A stretch of DNA of 64,000 nt from an uncultured Pelagimonas sp. (GTDB taxonomy: Bacteria; Pseudomonadota; Alphaproteobacteria; Rhodobacterales; Rhodobacteraceae), in NCBI GenBank assembly GCA_947497905.1, contig CANMIH010000011.1, positions 1 through 64,000 of the forward strand, written 5' to 3'. The translations under genes were made by a program, and so were the position numbers. The stretch's first letter is position 1. Each line of letters opens with the position of its first letter. This document shows, one piece after another, positions 16,381 to 25,773 of this stretch. The notes under the pieces are model-generated. The model was not told the DNA's origin, did not search any database, and was given only the letters and a program-made list of their open reading frames with translations.

Positions 16381-17529
16381 TCAGGTTTTGATGATGTGGC
16401 CGTCTTCTGGGTGCCAACTGGCGGTGACGCTGGCGCCGACTTCGATATCCAGCGCCTGCATGTCGCGCTGTTGCAGCTGCACGGTGATCGGCGTCCCGGC
16501 GGCTGTTTCCAACCGCAGATTAACCAGCGCGCCCACGAATTCCTCACCTACGACGCGGGCGGAAACCTCATTTTCCGCCCAGCCCGCTCCGGGGGCGATC
16601 GAGATCTGGTCGGCCCGCACGATCAGACTGACTTCGTCGCCTTCATCCTGCTCCACCAATTCAGGACCCGTGTAACTAAAGCTGCCATCAGTGCTTTCCA
16701 AGGTAAGTTCACCGTTCTTGCGACGACGCGTTTTGCAATCGAATATCGACGACCCGCCCAGGAACCGCGCGACAAAGGGCGTGGCCGGGCGCAGATAGAT
16801 GTCCTCGGGGCTGCCTGCTTGTTCGATCCGACCTTGGTTCATGATCACCACGGTATCGGCCATAGAAAACGCCTCGGAATGGCTGTGGGTGACATAAACA
16901 AAGGTAATGCCCAGCTCACGCTGCAGGCGTTTCAGCTCGCCCTGCATCTGCACCGACAGATGCGCATCCAGCGCCGATAGCGGTTCATCCAGCAGCAAGA
17001 CCGAAGGTTCGGTCACTAGGCAGCGCGCCAGCGCCACCCGCTGGCGTTGGCCGCCCGACAGTTGGTCGATGCCGCGATTGGCGTAGCCTTCCAGCCCCAG
17101 CTTGCCCAGCCACTCGAGCGCACGGGAGCGCCGTTCAGCGCCGCCTACGCCCTTCATCCGCAACCCGAATTCGACATTTTCGCGCACGGTGAGAAAGGGG
17201 AACAGGGCCAGCGACTGCCAGACCATGGGCATATCCCGTTCCCAAATCGCCAGATCGTTGATCCGCTGCCCTTCGCGCATGATGTCACCGCTGGTCACAT
17301 CCTCGAGCCCCGCCAACATCCGCAGCATCGTGGATTTGCCGCAGCCCGACGGGCCCATGATGGCGATGAACTTGCCCTCTTCGATATCCAGGTCCAGCCG
17401 GTCGACGGCAAGGGCTTCGCCATAGGATTTGTGGATGTTCTGGAGCGAGATATGCGCGTGCGACATGCGTTTGTCCCCCGGATTGGGCGCGCCAGTGCGC
17501 GCGGCGGTGATGTCTGTCAGACTGTTCAT
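16381..17529 (-). CDS. Pot-type ABC importer ATP-binding subunit
   Basis: 382 residues. Walker A GPSGCGKST is near 59-67, the signature LSGGQRQRVALARCL and Walker B LLLDEPLSALD are intact, and the H-loop reads THSHSEA. The C-terminal 110 residues form the TOBE domain (LIVRADQISIAPGAG) of the PotA/MalK group. GGGAGA lies eight bases before ATG 17529. A 20-residue extension precedes the usual start; MSHAHI at 17466 is a possible alternative start. It energises the permease pair encoded upstream (17547-19202). Substrates of the group are polyamines, spermidine-like amines, iron or thiamine; polyamine-like is most probable from the partner binding protein. Confidence 0.88.
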   Translation of the reverse strand: MNSLTDITAARTGAPNPGDKRMSHAHISLQNIHKSYGEALAVDRLDLDIEEGKFIAIMGPSGCGKSTMLRMLAGLEDVTSGDIMREGQRINDLAIWERDMPMVWQSLALFPFLTVRENVEFGLRMKGVGGAERRSRALEWLGKLGLEGYANRGIDQLSGGQRQRVALARCLVTEPSVLLLDEPLSALDAHLSVQMQGELKRLQRELGITFVYVTHSHSEAFSMADTVVIMNQGRIEQAGSPEDIYLRPATPFVARFLGGSSIFDCKTRRRKNGELTLESTDGSFSYTGPELVEQDEGDEVSLIVRADQISIAPGAGWAENEVSARVVGEEFVGALVNLRLETAAGTPITVQLQQRDMQALDIEVGASVTASWHPEDGHIIKT

Positions 17530-17546
17530 TGTGTGGCTCTCCCGGT

Positions 17547-18338
17547 TCAGGCGCGCGTCAGGCGGCGCAGCACCAGAACCTGCGCGCCAAGGATGAGAGT
17601 GATCGAGGTGATGAAGGTGATGGAGCCGATGGCGTTGATGCGCGGGCTCACCGCCGATTGCAGGAAGCTGAGGATCCGGACCGAACTGGTCTCCTCCAAC
17701 CCGCCGACGAACCAGGTCACCGCGTATTCGTCAAAGCTGACGGCCATGCACAGCAGGAACGCCGCGAGGACCGAAGTCTTGGTTGACGGAATGATCACCT
17801 CGCGAAAGGCGCGCCAGTTGCTGGCCCCCAGGTTCTGCGCGGCGAACTCAAGATCTCCGTCGATCTGGGAAAACCGCAGCCTGATGATGGCCATGGCAAA
17901 GGGCGAGGTCAGGACGATATGGCTGACCACGATAGCCGGCAGAGTGCCCGACAGGCCGATGCGCGACAAGTATGCGAGCATCGCAAGGCCGATAACGACC
18001 AGCGGGATAAGCGGTGGCATCAGGGCGAAGACCAGCACTAGCTTCTTGCCAAAGAAGTTGAACCGGTAGTCCGCATAGGCGGCGGCGAAACCCATGGCGG
18101 TGGCGATCGGCGCCACGATCAGCGCGATTTTCACCGTGTTGGCGAATGCGTCGATCACCAGCGCGTCGGCCAGGATCAGCCGGTACCACTCCAGAGTGAA
18201 ATCGCCCAGCGGAATGGTCGGAAACCGGTCCGAATTCAGCGAGAACACGAAATTCGTCAGGATCGGTGCGTAAAGAAAGGTCAACGCAAGACCCAGAAAG
18301 ATCACGGTCAGGCGGCGGGTCAGCGGGGAAACACGCAT
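17547..18338 (-). CDS. Pot-type ABC importer permease, PotC-like
   Basis: 263 residues with six predicted membrane segments. The cytoplasmic loop that contacts the ATPase reads EFAAQNLGASNWRAFREVIIP, the EAA motif of binding-protein-dependent permeases (shortened here: AAQNLGASNW). It begins four bases after the stop of the PotB-like gene and is followed by the ATPase gene 17 bases later. It forms a heterodimer with the product of 18342-19202 to pass the substrate across the inner membrane. Confidence 0.88.
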   Translation of the reverse strand: MRVSPLTRRLTVIFLGLALTFLYAPILTNFVFSLNSDRFPTIPLGDFTLEWYRLILADALVIDAFANTVKIALIVAPIATAMGFAAAYADYRFNFFGKKLVLVFALMPPLIPLVVIGLAMLAYLSRIGLSGTLPAIVVSHIVLTSPFAMAIIRLRFSQIDGDLEFAAQNLGASNWRAFREVIIPSTKTSVLAAFLLCMAVSFDEYAVTWFVGGLEETSSVRILSFLQSAVSPRINAIGSITFITSITLILGAQVLVLRRLTRA

Positions 18339-18341
18339 GGC

Positions 18342-19202
18342 TCAGGCCCTCCGATATGCATAAGAGATGGCGCCAAGGGCCGAGATCAGCAGGGTGGCGA
18401 TCATCACCAGCGCAACCACGGCGGCGCGGGGCCATTGCTGGCCGGATTTCACCGTGTCGGCGATCAGGATCGACAGTGTGGTGAACTTGCCGCCGCCCAG
18501 ATAGGTCGCGGTGACAAAATCGCCAAAGCTGAAGATAAAGGCGAAGAGCGCCCCCAACACGATGCCCGGGCGCACCGCAGGCAGCACCGTGGCGAACAGC
18601 ACCCGGCGCGGGCCGCAGCCCAGGTTATAGGCGGCGTCGATCAGCGTCTTGTCCAGCGACAGCATGGAAATCGACTGGATCACGATCACCAGCGGCAGGG
18701 TCAGCGTCACCAGCCCGATCATCAGCGCAAACGGCGTGTTCAACAGACTGCCGCTATCGATGCCGATGGCGGCCAGCGTCTTCATGATGATGCCGTTTTC
18801 GGTCAGATAGATCTGCCAGGAATAGATCCGCACCAGGTACGAGGTGAAGAACGGCACTACGAACAGCCCCAGTACCACCATCCGCGCCTTGAGCCCCAGA
18901 AAGAAGCTGATCGCCAGCGCGCAGGGCAGCGCGATCAGGCTGGCCAGTGCGGCAGCGCTGAGTGCGATCAGTGTGGTGCGCAGATAGGCGGCCCAGAAAT
19001 AGTCCGCACTCAGCATCTTTTGCCAGTTCTCAATCTGGAAATCCGGGGTCAGCAGAAAGTTTCGCACATCCCAGAAACTAAGCCAGATTAGCAGGATCAT
19101 CGGCCCCAGAAAGAACCCGGCCAGCCAAAGTGGCAGCGGCAGGCTCCACAGCCCACCATAGGCCAGGCGCGACAAGCGCCGGATGGAGATCAAAGTGGTC
19201 AT
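18342..19202 (-). CDS. Pot-type ABC importer permease, PotB-like
   Basis: About 286 residues with six predicted membrane segments and an EAA-type loop (AAYNLGCGPRRVLFATVLP). ATG 19202 is chosen; an in-frame ATG at 19223 would add seven residues, and neither has a strong ribosome site. The first membrane segment begins near residue 20 (LWLAGFFLGPMILLIWLSFW). It lies downstream of the binding-protein gene, with a small hairpin in the gap that may lower its expression relative to the binding protein. Confidence 0.85.
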   Translation of the reverse strand: MTTLISIRRLSRLAYGGLWSLPLPLWLAGFFLGPMILLIWLSFWDVRNFLLTPDFQIENWQKMLSADYFWAAYLRTTLIALSAAALASLIALPCALAISFFLGLKARMVVLGLFVVPFFTSYLVRIYSWQIYLTENGIIMKTLAAIGIDSGSLLNTPFALMIGLVTLTLPLVIVIQSISMLSLDKTLIDAAYNLGCGPRRVLFATVLPAVRPGIVLGALFAFIFSFGDFVTATYLGGGKFTTLSILIADTVKSGQQWPRAAVVALVMIATLLISALGAISYAYRRA

Positions 19203-19252
19203 GTCGTGGTCCGTTTCGCCCATAGGTGGGGCGCTTGGTGTCTGTCAGAAAG

Positions 19253-19270
19253 CTCCCCGCCACCGGGGAG
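19253..19270 (-). terminator. Attenuator hairpin between binding protein and permease genes
   Basis: CTCCCCG and CGGGGAG pair perfectly over a four-base loop; on the minus strand it is followed by CTTTCTG. It sits in the 114-base gap after the binding-protein gene, the usual place for a partial terminator that gives excess binding protein. Confidence 0.5.
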
Positions 19271-19316
19271 AACGTGTTGATGGCGGAGAGAGGGTGAAAG
19301 CTCACAAAGGAGAGGG

Positions 19317-20429
19317 TCAGGCGCTCTTGTATGCCGACCAGAAGTCGTTCCAGTCCGCCAGGTCCTGCTGTACCGGCAATTGACGAATATGGATGCGGCC
19401 CTTGCGGATCAGGTCGATAGAGTTACCATCGCCCTTGAAGATGCCTAGGTGGCGGGCATCGTCGGGGCGTTCTGAGATCATGCGTTCCCAACCAACTTTG
19501 GAGGGGATAATCGCGGGAAAGACGTTCAGGTTCGCCAGCGTGAACTGCCCATCCGGGCTGGACGTATGCTGGATGAATTTGCGCGCCAGATCCGCCTTGC
19601 GCGACCCACGCCCGATCGAGAAGCTTTCCGTGAACTGGATGCCGCCTTGTTCGGGAATCGTGGTGGTCACATTGGCCCCGTCACGACGCAGCACGCCGGT
19701 GATCCATTCGCCGATGCCCGGCATCACGGTCACCTCGCCCGATTTCAGTGACGACAGCACACCGCCATAATCGTAGAAGCCGCGCACCTGCGGTTTCAGG
19801 CTCAGCGTTGTGTCCTGCAGTTTGCTCCAGGCGTCGCCGCCGATGTCATAGGGATCGCTGTTGCCATCACGCAGGGACAGCACACCCAGATTGGGCAGGT
19901 GCCAGTCGAAATGGCCAACCTTGTCCTTGTGTTTACCGTCCCACAGCATGTCATAGGACGACGCCTCCTTGACCGACACCGCGTCCAGATTGTGCGAAAT
20001 CCCCAGGAAGCCGAACCGGCTGATCACCGCGTACAGCTCGTCATTGTGCCAATGGCCGGGGAACTTATGGAATTCGGGATAGAAGTCGTCGAAGTGATAG
20101 TCTTCGGGGTCCAGTTTTTCGACGAAATTGGCACGCACCAGCTGCTGCACGTATTCCGCGTCTGCGTGGATCAGATCATAGGTGCCCGGAGGCGACTGAG
20201 CCAGTAAGGCGAGCATTTGTTCGCCACCCACATAGTATTTCGGGGTGATTTTGACATTGTGCAGCTCTTCAAATTGCGCAACTGCATCAGGCTCAGCCTG
20301 CCCATACCAAGCCAGCATGGTCATTTCGGTCACCGACTGGGCGCGGACAATCGACGGCATGGCGAGCGTCCCGGCAGTGATGACGCCGGACTTTAGTAAT
20401 GCGCGTCTGGTGAGTATGGTTTTGACCAT
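19317..20429 (-). CDS. Pot-type periplasmic binding protein, PotD-like
   Basis: 370 residues. The N-terminus carries a twin-arginine-like signal (TRRALLKSGV, then a hydrophobic run to AQS near 32). The mature protein has the type 2 periplasmic-binding fold of extracellular solute-binding family 1, with EMTMLAWYGQAEPDAVAQF at the start and YVGGEQMLALL. It is the first gene of the operon that continues into the permeases, ATPase, SGNH hydrolase and exported alpha/beta-barrel protein. Ligands of this group include polyamines and related cations; the true ligand is not deduced here. Confidence 0.85.
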   Translation of the reverse strand: MVKTILTRRALLKSGVITAGTLAMPSIVRAQSVTEMTMLAWYGQAEPDAVAQFEELHNVKITPKYYVGGEQMLALLAQSPPGTYDLIHADAEYVQQLVRANFVEKLDPEDYHFDDFYPEFHKFPGHWHNDELYAVISRFGFLGISHNLDAVSVKEASSYDMLWDGKHKDKVGHFDWHLPNLGVLSLRDGNSDPYDIGGDAWSKLQDTTLSLKPQVRGFYDYGGVLSSLKSGEVTVMPGIGEWITGVLRRDGANVTTTIPEQGGIQFTESFSIGRGSRKADLARKFIQHTSSPDGQFTLANLNVFPAIIPSKVGWERMISERPDDARHLGIFKGDGNSIDLIRKGRIHIRQLPVQQDLADWNDFWSAYKSA

Positions 20430-20598
20430 TTTTGGTTCCTCCCTTGGTGGATACAGGGAGTATTTGGGCCAGCCGCCGCCCCAACAATCGAGCAGATCTC
20501 AGCCAGTCCCAAGTTTTTCTCAGCCTTTCTGAGGCGCGGTTTTCCACCCCAGATTGCATCAGGCACAAGCCACGGGCGCACGGCGTGAGAATCGCCAC

Positions 20599-21534
20599 CT
20601 AGTGGTCCCCCTGCGGCATGAATTTCATCCCATAGGGGCTGTCGCGGAACAGATCCGCCTCTTTCAGCAGCCAGTCCTGAAAGGCGCGAACCTTGGCCGA
20701 TTGGGCGCGTTCCATCGGGCAGACCAGGTAATAGCTGCGGTCCTTCAGCACCTTTGGAATTGGCGCCGCAATGCGCCCGCGTTCAATCTCACGCGAGGCG
20801 GCAATGATGCTGACCAGCGCGGCGGCGCGGTTGTCCATCGCGGCCTCGATACACATGATCTCGTCACTGAAATTGGCGATCGGACGGATCCCGGCCCCGT
20901 CCACCCCGACCGAGGCGAACCAGGCCCGCCAGTTCGGATCTCCGTCCTGAAACCCCAGCCATTCATATTCCACCAGATCGCGTTCCAGCAGGTCCTCGGG
21001 GGCGCGGATCTTCTGCTCCAGACGGCGTGAACAGATCGGGGTGACATAGTCATCCAGCACCCAGGCTGCGTGCTCTGCCGGATCCGGGCTATCGGTATAG
21101 CGGATCGACACATCCACGCTGAACCGCGCGAAATCCAGCACCGTGTCGGACGCGATCACCTTGACCTCCAGCTGCGGATACAGCTGGCTGAACTTGGGCA
21201 AACGCGGGCTCAGCCAGCTCCATGCGAAGGAGCGAGTGGTGGTCACCACCAGCTCACCTTCGACCTCATCCGTGCTCAGCTGCGCGATGCCGAGGTTCAG
21301 GTTGCGGAACGCGTCGGTCACGAACGGGCGCAGCAATTCGCCCTCGGTCGTCAGCTTCAACGACCGGGTCAGCCGGTGGAACAATTGTGTGTCCAACTGC
21401 GTTTCCAGCGTCTTCAGCCGGTGGCTGATCGCGGTGGGTGTCAGCAACAGCTCTTCGGCGGCCAGTTTGATGCTCATATGGCGGGAGACGGCCTCGAACG
21501 CCTGCAGGCTGGTCAGGGGCGGCAATCGTTTCAC
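20599..21534 (-). CDS. LysR-family regulator, GcvA-type
   Basis: 311 residues, starting at GTG 21534 with GGAGGAGG about 10 bases before it. The helix-turn-helix lies within residues 1-65 (SLQAFEAVSRHMSIKLAAEE, LTPTAISHRLKTLE) and the rest is the effector-binding domain. It lies between the Rbs-type operon upstream (same strand) and the Pot-type operon downstream. A hairpin separates it from the Rbs-type permease gene, so it is probably its own transcription unit and may control either operon. Confidence 0.88.
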   Translation of the reverse strand: MKRLPPLTSLQAFEAVSRHMSIKLAAEELLLTPTAISHRLKTLETQLDTQLFHRLTRSLKLTTEGELLRPFVTDAFRNLNLGIAQLSTDEVEGELVVTTTRSFAWSWLSPRLPKFSQLYPQLEVKVIASDTVLDFARFSVDVSIRYTDSPDPAEHAAWVLDDYVTPICSRRLEQKIRAPEDLLERDLVEYEWLGFQDGDPNWRAWFASVGVDGAGIRPIANFSDEIMCIEAAMDNRAAALVSIIAASREIERGRIAAPIPKVLKDRSYYLVCPMERAQSAKVRAFQDWLLKEADLFRDSPYGMKFMPQGDH

Positions 21535-21561
21535 GGGGTCGGTCCTCCTCCAAAAACCGGC

Positions 21562-21585
21562 GACCCCTCCGCTGTGGGAGGGGTC
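21562..21585 (-). terminator. Terminator of the Rbs-type operon
   Basis: A perfect 9-bp stem (GACCCCTCC with GGAGGGGTC) over a 6-base loop lies just after the permease stop (21607). On the minus strand the stem is followed by GCCGGTTTTT, a short T-run, giving a fair rho-independent terminator. Confidence 0.6.
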
Positions 21586-21606
21586 TTCCTGCTCTCGATC
21601 CTGTGA

Positions 21607-22599
21607 TCAGCTGCGCCTTGCGCGCAAGACGTCCAACCCGGCCGCCACAATCAAGACGAGACCTGTTGTCATGAGACTCAACTCTGTCGGCACGTTCATC
21701 AGAATCAGGCCGTTGGCGAGCATGCCCAGCAACCAGACCCCCAACACCACCCGCAGCACCGATCCTTTGCCGCCCGTGAACGGGATTCCTCCCAGCAACA
21801 CCGCAGTCAGAACGCTCAGCTCGACCCCGATGCCCAGCGTACCCGCCGGAGCCGAGTTGATGCGCGAGATGCTCATCAGCGCGGCAACGGCGACAAAGAA
21901 CCCGGTGGCGGCATAGAGGCCAATGCCAATGGCCTTGACCCGCAGGCCGACCAGAAAGGCGGCGCGCTGGTTGACACCCAGGGCGACGATCTGCGGGCCG
22001 ATCGGCAGCAGCGCCATGACGCCCACACCCAGGCAGATTACCACCAACATAATCCAGGTCAGGATTGGCAGGCCAAACACCCGCTCATATCCGATTACCA
22101 GAAACTCCTCGGGGAAGCCAAAGATCGGGTTGGGCGCCAGCCACTGCGCGAGGCCACGGATCAGGGTCAGCGTGCCCAGCGTCACGATAATCGGTGACAT
22201 GCCCACGGCAGACACCATCACCCCGTTGATCAGCCCCACAACCGTGCCCACGACCAGCGTCAGCAGCACCGCGCCGGTGATCCCCAGCGGCTCGAAACTC
22301 AAGCCCGCGACCACGCCGCACAGGGCCAAAGTCGAGCCGACCGACAGGTCGATCTTGCCAGCCATCAACAGCAGCGCAAACGGGATCGAAATCGTCATCA
22401 GCGCCGAAACCTGCACTGAAATCGCAATCCAGTTGTTGGCGGTCATGAAGACCGGTGCCTTGATGTAAAAGAACAGCGCCAGCAGCGCGATCGCCATGGG
22501 CAGCGCCGCCGCCACCGCCAGCTCGAACCAGTCACGGTCCTGTTTGTCCCCTTTCGCGCGCCCGCCCGGCGCGCCGCGTGTCAGTCCGGTATCCGTCAT
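21607..22599 (-). CDS. Rbs-type ABC importer permease
   Basis: 330 residues with about eight to ten hydrophobic segments and the family patterns SVGSTLALCGVVAGLSFE and GALMSISRINSA-like SISRINSAPAGTLGIGVEL, near the LLGGIPFTGGKGS motif of RbsC/sugar permeases. It overlaps the ATPase gene by four bases. With the ATPase (22596-24140) and binding protein (24167-25171) it forms a complete importer for a sugar, nucleoside or other small polar compound. Confidence 0.88.
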   Translation of the reverse strand: MTDTGLTRGAPGGRAKGDKQDRDWFELAVAAALPMAIALLALFFYIKAPVFMTANNWIAISVQVSALMTISIPFALLLMAGKIDLSVGSTLALCGVVAGLSFEPLGITGAVLLTLVVGTVVGLINGVMVSAVGMSPIIVTLGTLTLIRGLAQWLAPNPIFGFPEEFLVIGYERVFGLPILTWIMLVVICLGVGVMALLPIGPQIVALGVNQRAAFLVGLRVKAIGIGLYAATGFFVAVAALMSISRINSAPAGTLGIGVELSVLTAVLLGGIPFTGGKGSVLRVVLGVWLLGMLANGLILMNVPTELSLMTTGLVLIVAAGLDVLRARRS

Positions 22600-24140
22600 T
22601 GTACCACTTCCATCTGCGGGGCGCCGCCTTCGACCCCCTCTTCCGTTCCGTGTTCGGCCTTGTGGGCCAGTTCGATCAGCAGCTCTTCGTCATGAGGGTT
22701 GTCAATCAGCGCAACCTGCCGCCCGCGCCCCAGCACCATCACCTTGTCCGCGAGATGGCAGATCTCGGTCGCGTCCGAGCTGGCGACAATGATCGTCGAC
22801 CCCTTGCGTTTGACGTCGGCCAGCGCCTCGTACAGCTCGTGCCGCGCGCCAATGTCGACACCCTGCGTGGGCTCATCTAGCAGCAACAGCTTCAGCCCCG
22901 CGCCATCGACCAGCCAGCGGCCCACCATGATCTTTTGCGCATTGCCGCCGCTGAACCGCTGCCCCTGCAGGCGTGGGTTCGGCGGCTGGATGTTGAGCCG
23001 CCGCGCCGCCCGTTCAAACTCGATCCCTTCGCGACTGAAATTGCGCAGCATCCGGGGCAGCGGCGCGCGACCCAGATGCGGCACCAGCAGGTTTTCGACG
23101 GCGGCAAAACTGGAAAACAGGCTCTGCTCCTTGCGGTCACTCGCCACCAGCGCAATGCCCTGATCCAATGCCGCACGCGGAGAGGCGAAATTGCGCGTCT
23201 CACCCTGAAACACCATCGAACCGCCACTTTGCGGGGCAGCACCCGACAAGCATTCCAGCAGTTCGGTCCGCCCTGCCCCCATCAAGCCATAGATGCCCAG
23301 CACCTCACCGGGATGCAGCGCTACGTCGATGGGGCCGACAAAAGAGGTTTCCAGCCCTTCAAGCCGCAGCACCTCAGGCCCATCCGCCTGAAATGGGATC
23401 TTCTCCAGCCCCGCCACCAGCGCGTCGGGAGAGATCGCGTCGGTCATGTCGGCGATGCTCACGTCCCCGACGGGCCGGGTCCACAGGATGCGGCCATCTC
23501 GCAGGATTGTGACGTCATCGGCAATTTTCGGGATCTCATCCAGGAAATGGGTCACATAGATCACCCCGATCCCGTCATTGGCGACCGCCTGGCGAATCAC
23601 CTCGTGCAATGCTTTGGCCTCCTTGTCCGAAAGCGAGGCGGTGGGTTCGTCCAAAATCAGGAACTTGGGTTTCAGCCGCAACGCGCGGGCGATTTCAACC
23701 ACCTTGCGCTCCCCCACCCCCAGCGATCCCAGATCGGCGCGTGGGTCAATGTCATCCACCCCCAGCCGTTCCAGCAACGCACGGGCCTGGGCATTCTGGG
23801 CGCGGCGGTCCACGCAACCGCTGCTCCGGATTTCATGGCCGAGAAAGATGTTCTCGGCCACGCTCAGGCCTTCAAAGACCTGGAAGTGCTGATAGATGAT
23901 CGCCACCCCCTCGTCCTGGACCTGCCTGGGCCCCAGCCCCCGCAGAGAGGCGTCCCCGACAAGGATGTCGCCGCTGTCCGCCTCCTGGGCACCGCTCACA
24001 CAGTTCAGCAGGGTGGATTTGCCAGCCCCGTTGGCACCGAGGAAGGCCAGAACCCGGCCCGCCTCTACCGCCAGATCCACACCTTTGAGCACGGCGACCG
24101 GCCCATAGGATTTGCGCAGGTCATTCACCTCAAGACGCAT
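22596..24140 (-). CDS. Rbs-type ABC importer ATPase with two nucleotide-binding domains
   Basis: About 514 residues, the normal length for RbsA/MglA. The first domain has Walker A GANGAGKST, signature LGVGERKVVEIARAL and Walker B LILDEPTASLS. The second has the usual variant GLMGAGRTELLECL, signature FSGGNAQKIMVGRW and LLLDEPTQGVD. ATG 24140 is chosen over the ATG 27 bases upstream because AAGGAG lies eight bases before it. It overlaps the permease gene by four bases and is preceded by the binding-protein gene. Confidence 0.9.
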   Translation of the reverse strand: MRLEVNDLRKSYGPVAVLKGVDLAVEAGRVLAFLGANGAGKSTLLNCVSGAQEADSGDILVGDASLRGLGPRQVQDEGVAIIYQHFQVFEGLSVAENIFLGHEIRSSGCVDRRAQNAQARALLERLGVDDIDPRADLGSLGVGERKVVEIARALRLKPKFLILDEPTASLSDKEAKALHEVIRQAVANDGIGVIYVTHFLDEIPKIADDVTILRDGRILWTRPVGDVSIADMTDAISPDALVAGLEKIPFQADGPEVLRLEGLETSFVGPIDVALHPGEVLGIYGLMGAGRTELLECLSGAAPQSGGSMVFQGETRNFASPRAALDQGIALVASDRKEQSLFSSFAAVENLLVPHLGRAPLPRMLRNFSREGIEFERAARRLNIQPPNPRLQGQRFSGGNAQKIMVGRWLVDGAGLKLLLLDEPTQGVDIGARHELYEALADVKRKGSTIIVASSDATEICHLADKVMVLGRGRQVALIDNPHDEELLIELAHKAEHGTEEGVEGGAPQMEVVQ

Positions 24141-24166
24141 TGGTCTGCTCCTTGTCGGGGATGCCA

Positions 24167-25171
24167 TCAGTTGGCGTAGTTGGACAGCAGCTTGTCCAGC
24201 AGCGGCTGGTCGGCCTTGCTGGCCAGAACCGTCGGCGTGTAGGCAGAGCTCGGCGCAACATCGCGCACAGCATTCAGGGCGAGGTCGATGATATTGGCGC
24301 CCAGCTCGTTGATCAGGATCGCTGCCGACGCACGGTAGGCGCCACCGTCATTCACAGCCGACAACCCTTCGAGAGAGCCATCCTGGCCACCCACAAACAT
24401 CACATCGGGGTTAGCACCTGCCAGACGGATCGCTCGCAGTGCGCCCACGGCGGCGTCATCCGCCATGCCGATGATGATGTCGAGATCGGGATGCTGTTGC
24501 AGCACGGTTTCCGCCACGCGCAGACCGTTGGTCTGGTCGGCGGCGTCCTGTTCGGCGACGACGGTAATGCCGTTTTCGGCAAAGATCCGGGTGACCTCGG
24601 TCCAGCGCGGGCTAAGCGAGGGCAGTGGCGTCAGCGTGGTCACCAGCGCCTTGGCGTTGGTCACGTCATTCGCCTTGGCCCAATCAACGGCAGCCTGAGC
24701 GACGATCTGGCCTGACTGCGCGTGGTCAAAGCCCACGAACCCGTCTGATCCTTCCATCTTGCCCAGATAGGTCAGCCATTTGATGCCCTGTGCCTGAGCC
24801 TGACGTTGCAGCGGCTGCAGCGCGGTGGGTTCGATCGGCAGCACCACGATGGCGTCCACGCCCAGCGTGATCCAACCCTGGATCGCGTTGATCTGCTGCT
24901 CCAGATTGTTGGCTTGGGTGTTGTCATGCAACACGGTCACGCAGCCCAGCTGGGTCGCGCGTTCATCGGCAAACCGGCGAACCTGCTTGACGATGGCGAC
25001 CTCGGACACGGAATGGCTATAGGCGACCTGATACGTCTTCCCGCCCTCGCAGGCATCCGACGCGGCGCTGCGGATCTGGTCGATGGTGACGTCCTTGATG
25101 TCGGCGGCATGCGCGCCTGCGCCCATGGCCATCGCCATGGTCAGCGCCAGTGATGTGGTGAGTTTTCTCAT
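24167..25171 (-). CDS. Rbs-type periplasmic binding protein
   Basis: 334 residues with a Sec signal peptide (cleavage after AHAA, near 24). The mature part has the type 1 periplasmic-binding fold, with QQINAIQGWITLGVDAIVV and IIGMADDAAVGALRAI, as in the RbsB group. ATG 25171 has AGGGAT just before it. It is followed by the ATPase gene 26 bases on. The upstream amidase and exported alpha/beta-barrel genes suggest that the ligand may contain or yield an amide; this is inference. Confidence 0.87.
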   Translation of the reverse strand: MRKLTTSLALTMAMAMGAGAHAADIKDVTIDQIRSAASDACEGGKTYQVAYSHSVSEVAIVKQVRRFADERATQLGCVTVLHDNTQANNLEQQINAIQGWITLGVDAIVVLPIEPTALQPLQRQAQAQGIKWLTYLGKMEGSDGFVGFDHAQSGQIVAQAAVDWAKANDVTNAKALVTTLTPLPSLSPRWTEVTRIFAENGITVVAEQDAADQTNGLRVAETVLQQHPDLDIIIGMADDAAVGALRAIRLAGANPDVMFVGGQDGSLEGLSAVNDGGAYRASAAILINELGANIIDLALNAVRDVAPSSAYTPTVLASKADQPLLDKLLSNYAN

Positions 25172-25268
25172 GGGTCTATCCCTGTTGATCTGTTGTAAGA
25201 GATCCGCGTTTTTCGCGGTTGGTATGGGTGGGAGGGGGCAGCCGCATGGGGCCGCCCCGCCCGGGTCA

Positions 25269-25655
25269 TCAGAATTCAAAGACGTTGGAATATTTCACCG
25301 ACAGCGAATCCCCATCGACCAGCGCCAGGAAGCCCTTGGTGCGCGGGTCCTCCACAAAGCGGGGCAGCGCGGCTTCAGCCGTTTCCAGCGAGGTCCAATA
25401 GACGACTTCGACCCAGGAGCCATCGGTGTTGCGCGCCAGGTGGCGGGCGACAAAACCGTCATAGCCTTCCAGCACGTCGTCCATGGCCAGGGTTTCGCGC
25501 AGGAATTCGTCGGGGTTAGAACCTTCGACCAGGTTGAACTCAAGATATTCGACGATCACGGCGTCGGTGATCGGGCGCTCTTCAGCAAAGCTGGCGGTAG
25601 CCGCGCCAACGGCCATGGCGGCGGACAGCGCGAGGGCTTTCAAGGTGGTTTTCAT
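25269..25655 (-). CDS. Small exported dimeric alpha/beta-barrel-like protein, second copy
   Basis: 128 residues with a Sec signal peptide (cleavage after SFAE, near 24). The mature part (VEYLEFNLVEGSNPDEF, YDGFVARHLAR, WVEVVYWTS, FVEDPRTKGFLALV) aligns along its whole length with the protein at 15224-15616. AGGAG precedes ATG 25655. It lies between the amidase and the binding protein of the Rbs-type importer, so both copies of this family sit inside importer operons of different ABC classes. Function unknown; a periplasmic ABM-type domain could bind or oxidise the imported compound. Confidence 0.7.
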   Translation of the reverse strand: MKTTLKALALSAAMAVGAATASFAEERPITDAVIVEYLEFNLVEGSNPDEFLRETLAMDDVLEGYDGFVARHLARNTDGSWVEVVYWTSLETAEAALPRFVEDPRTKGFLALVDGDSLSVKYSNVFEF

Positions 25656-25773
25656 CGTGTTTCTCCTGTTGGATGGTTTGATTTCATTGGCAAAAGGGAA
25701 CCCGGCCCCCGCGAGCATTCGGGAGAGAACAGGAGGGCCGGGTCCGGAGGTGATCAGGGACGCAGGGAGTTTG

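Noticed and set aside
17047-18069. 340-codon plus-strand open frame
   Set aside because: Opposite the Pot-type ATPase and permease genes; no family likeness.
22935-24179. 414-codon plus-strand open frame
   Set aside because: Antisense to the RbsA-like ATPase with intact Walker and signature motifs; no ribosome site or family likeness.
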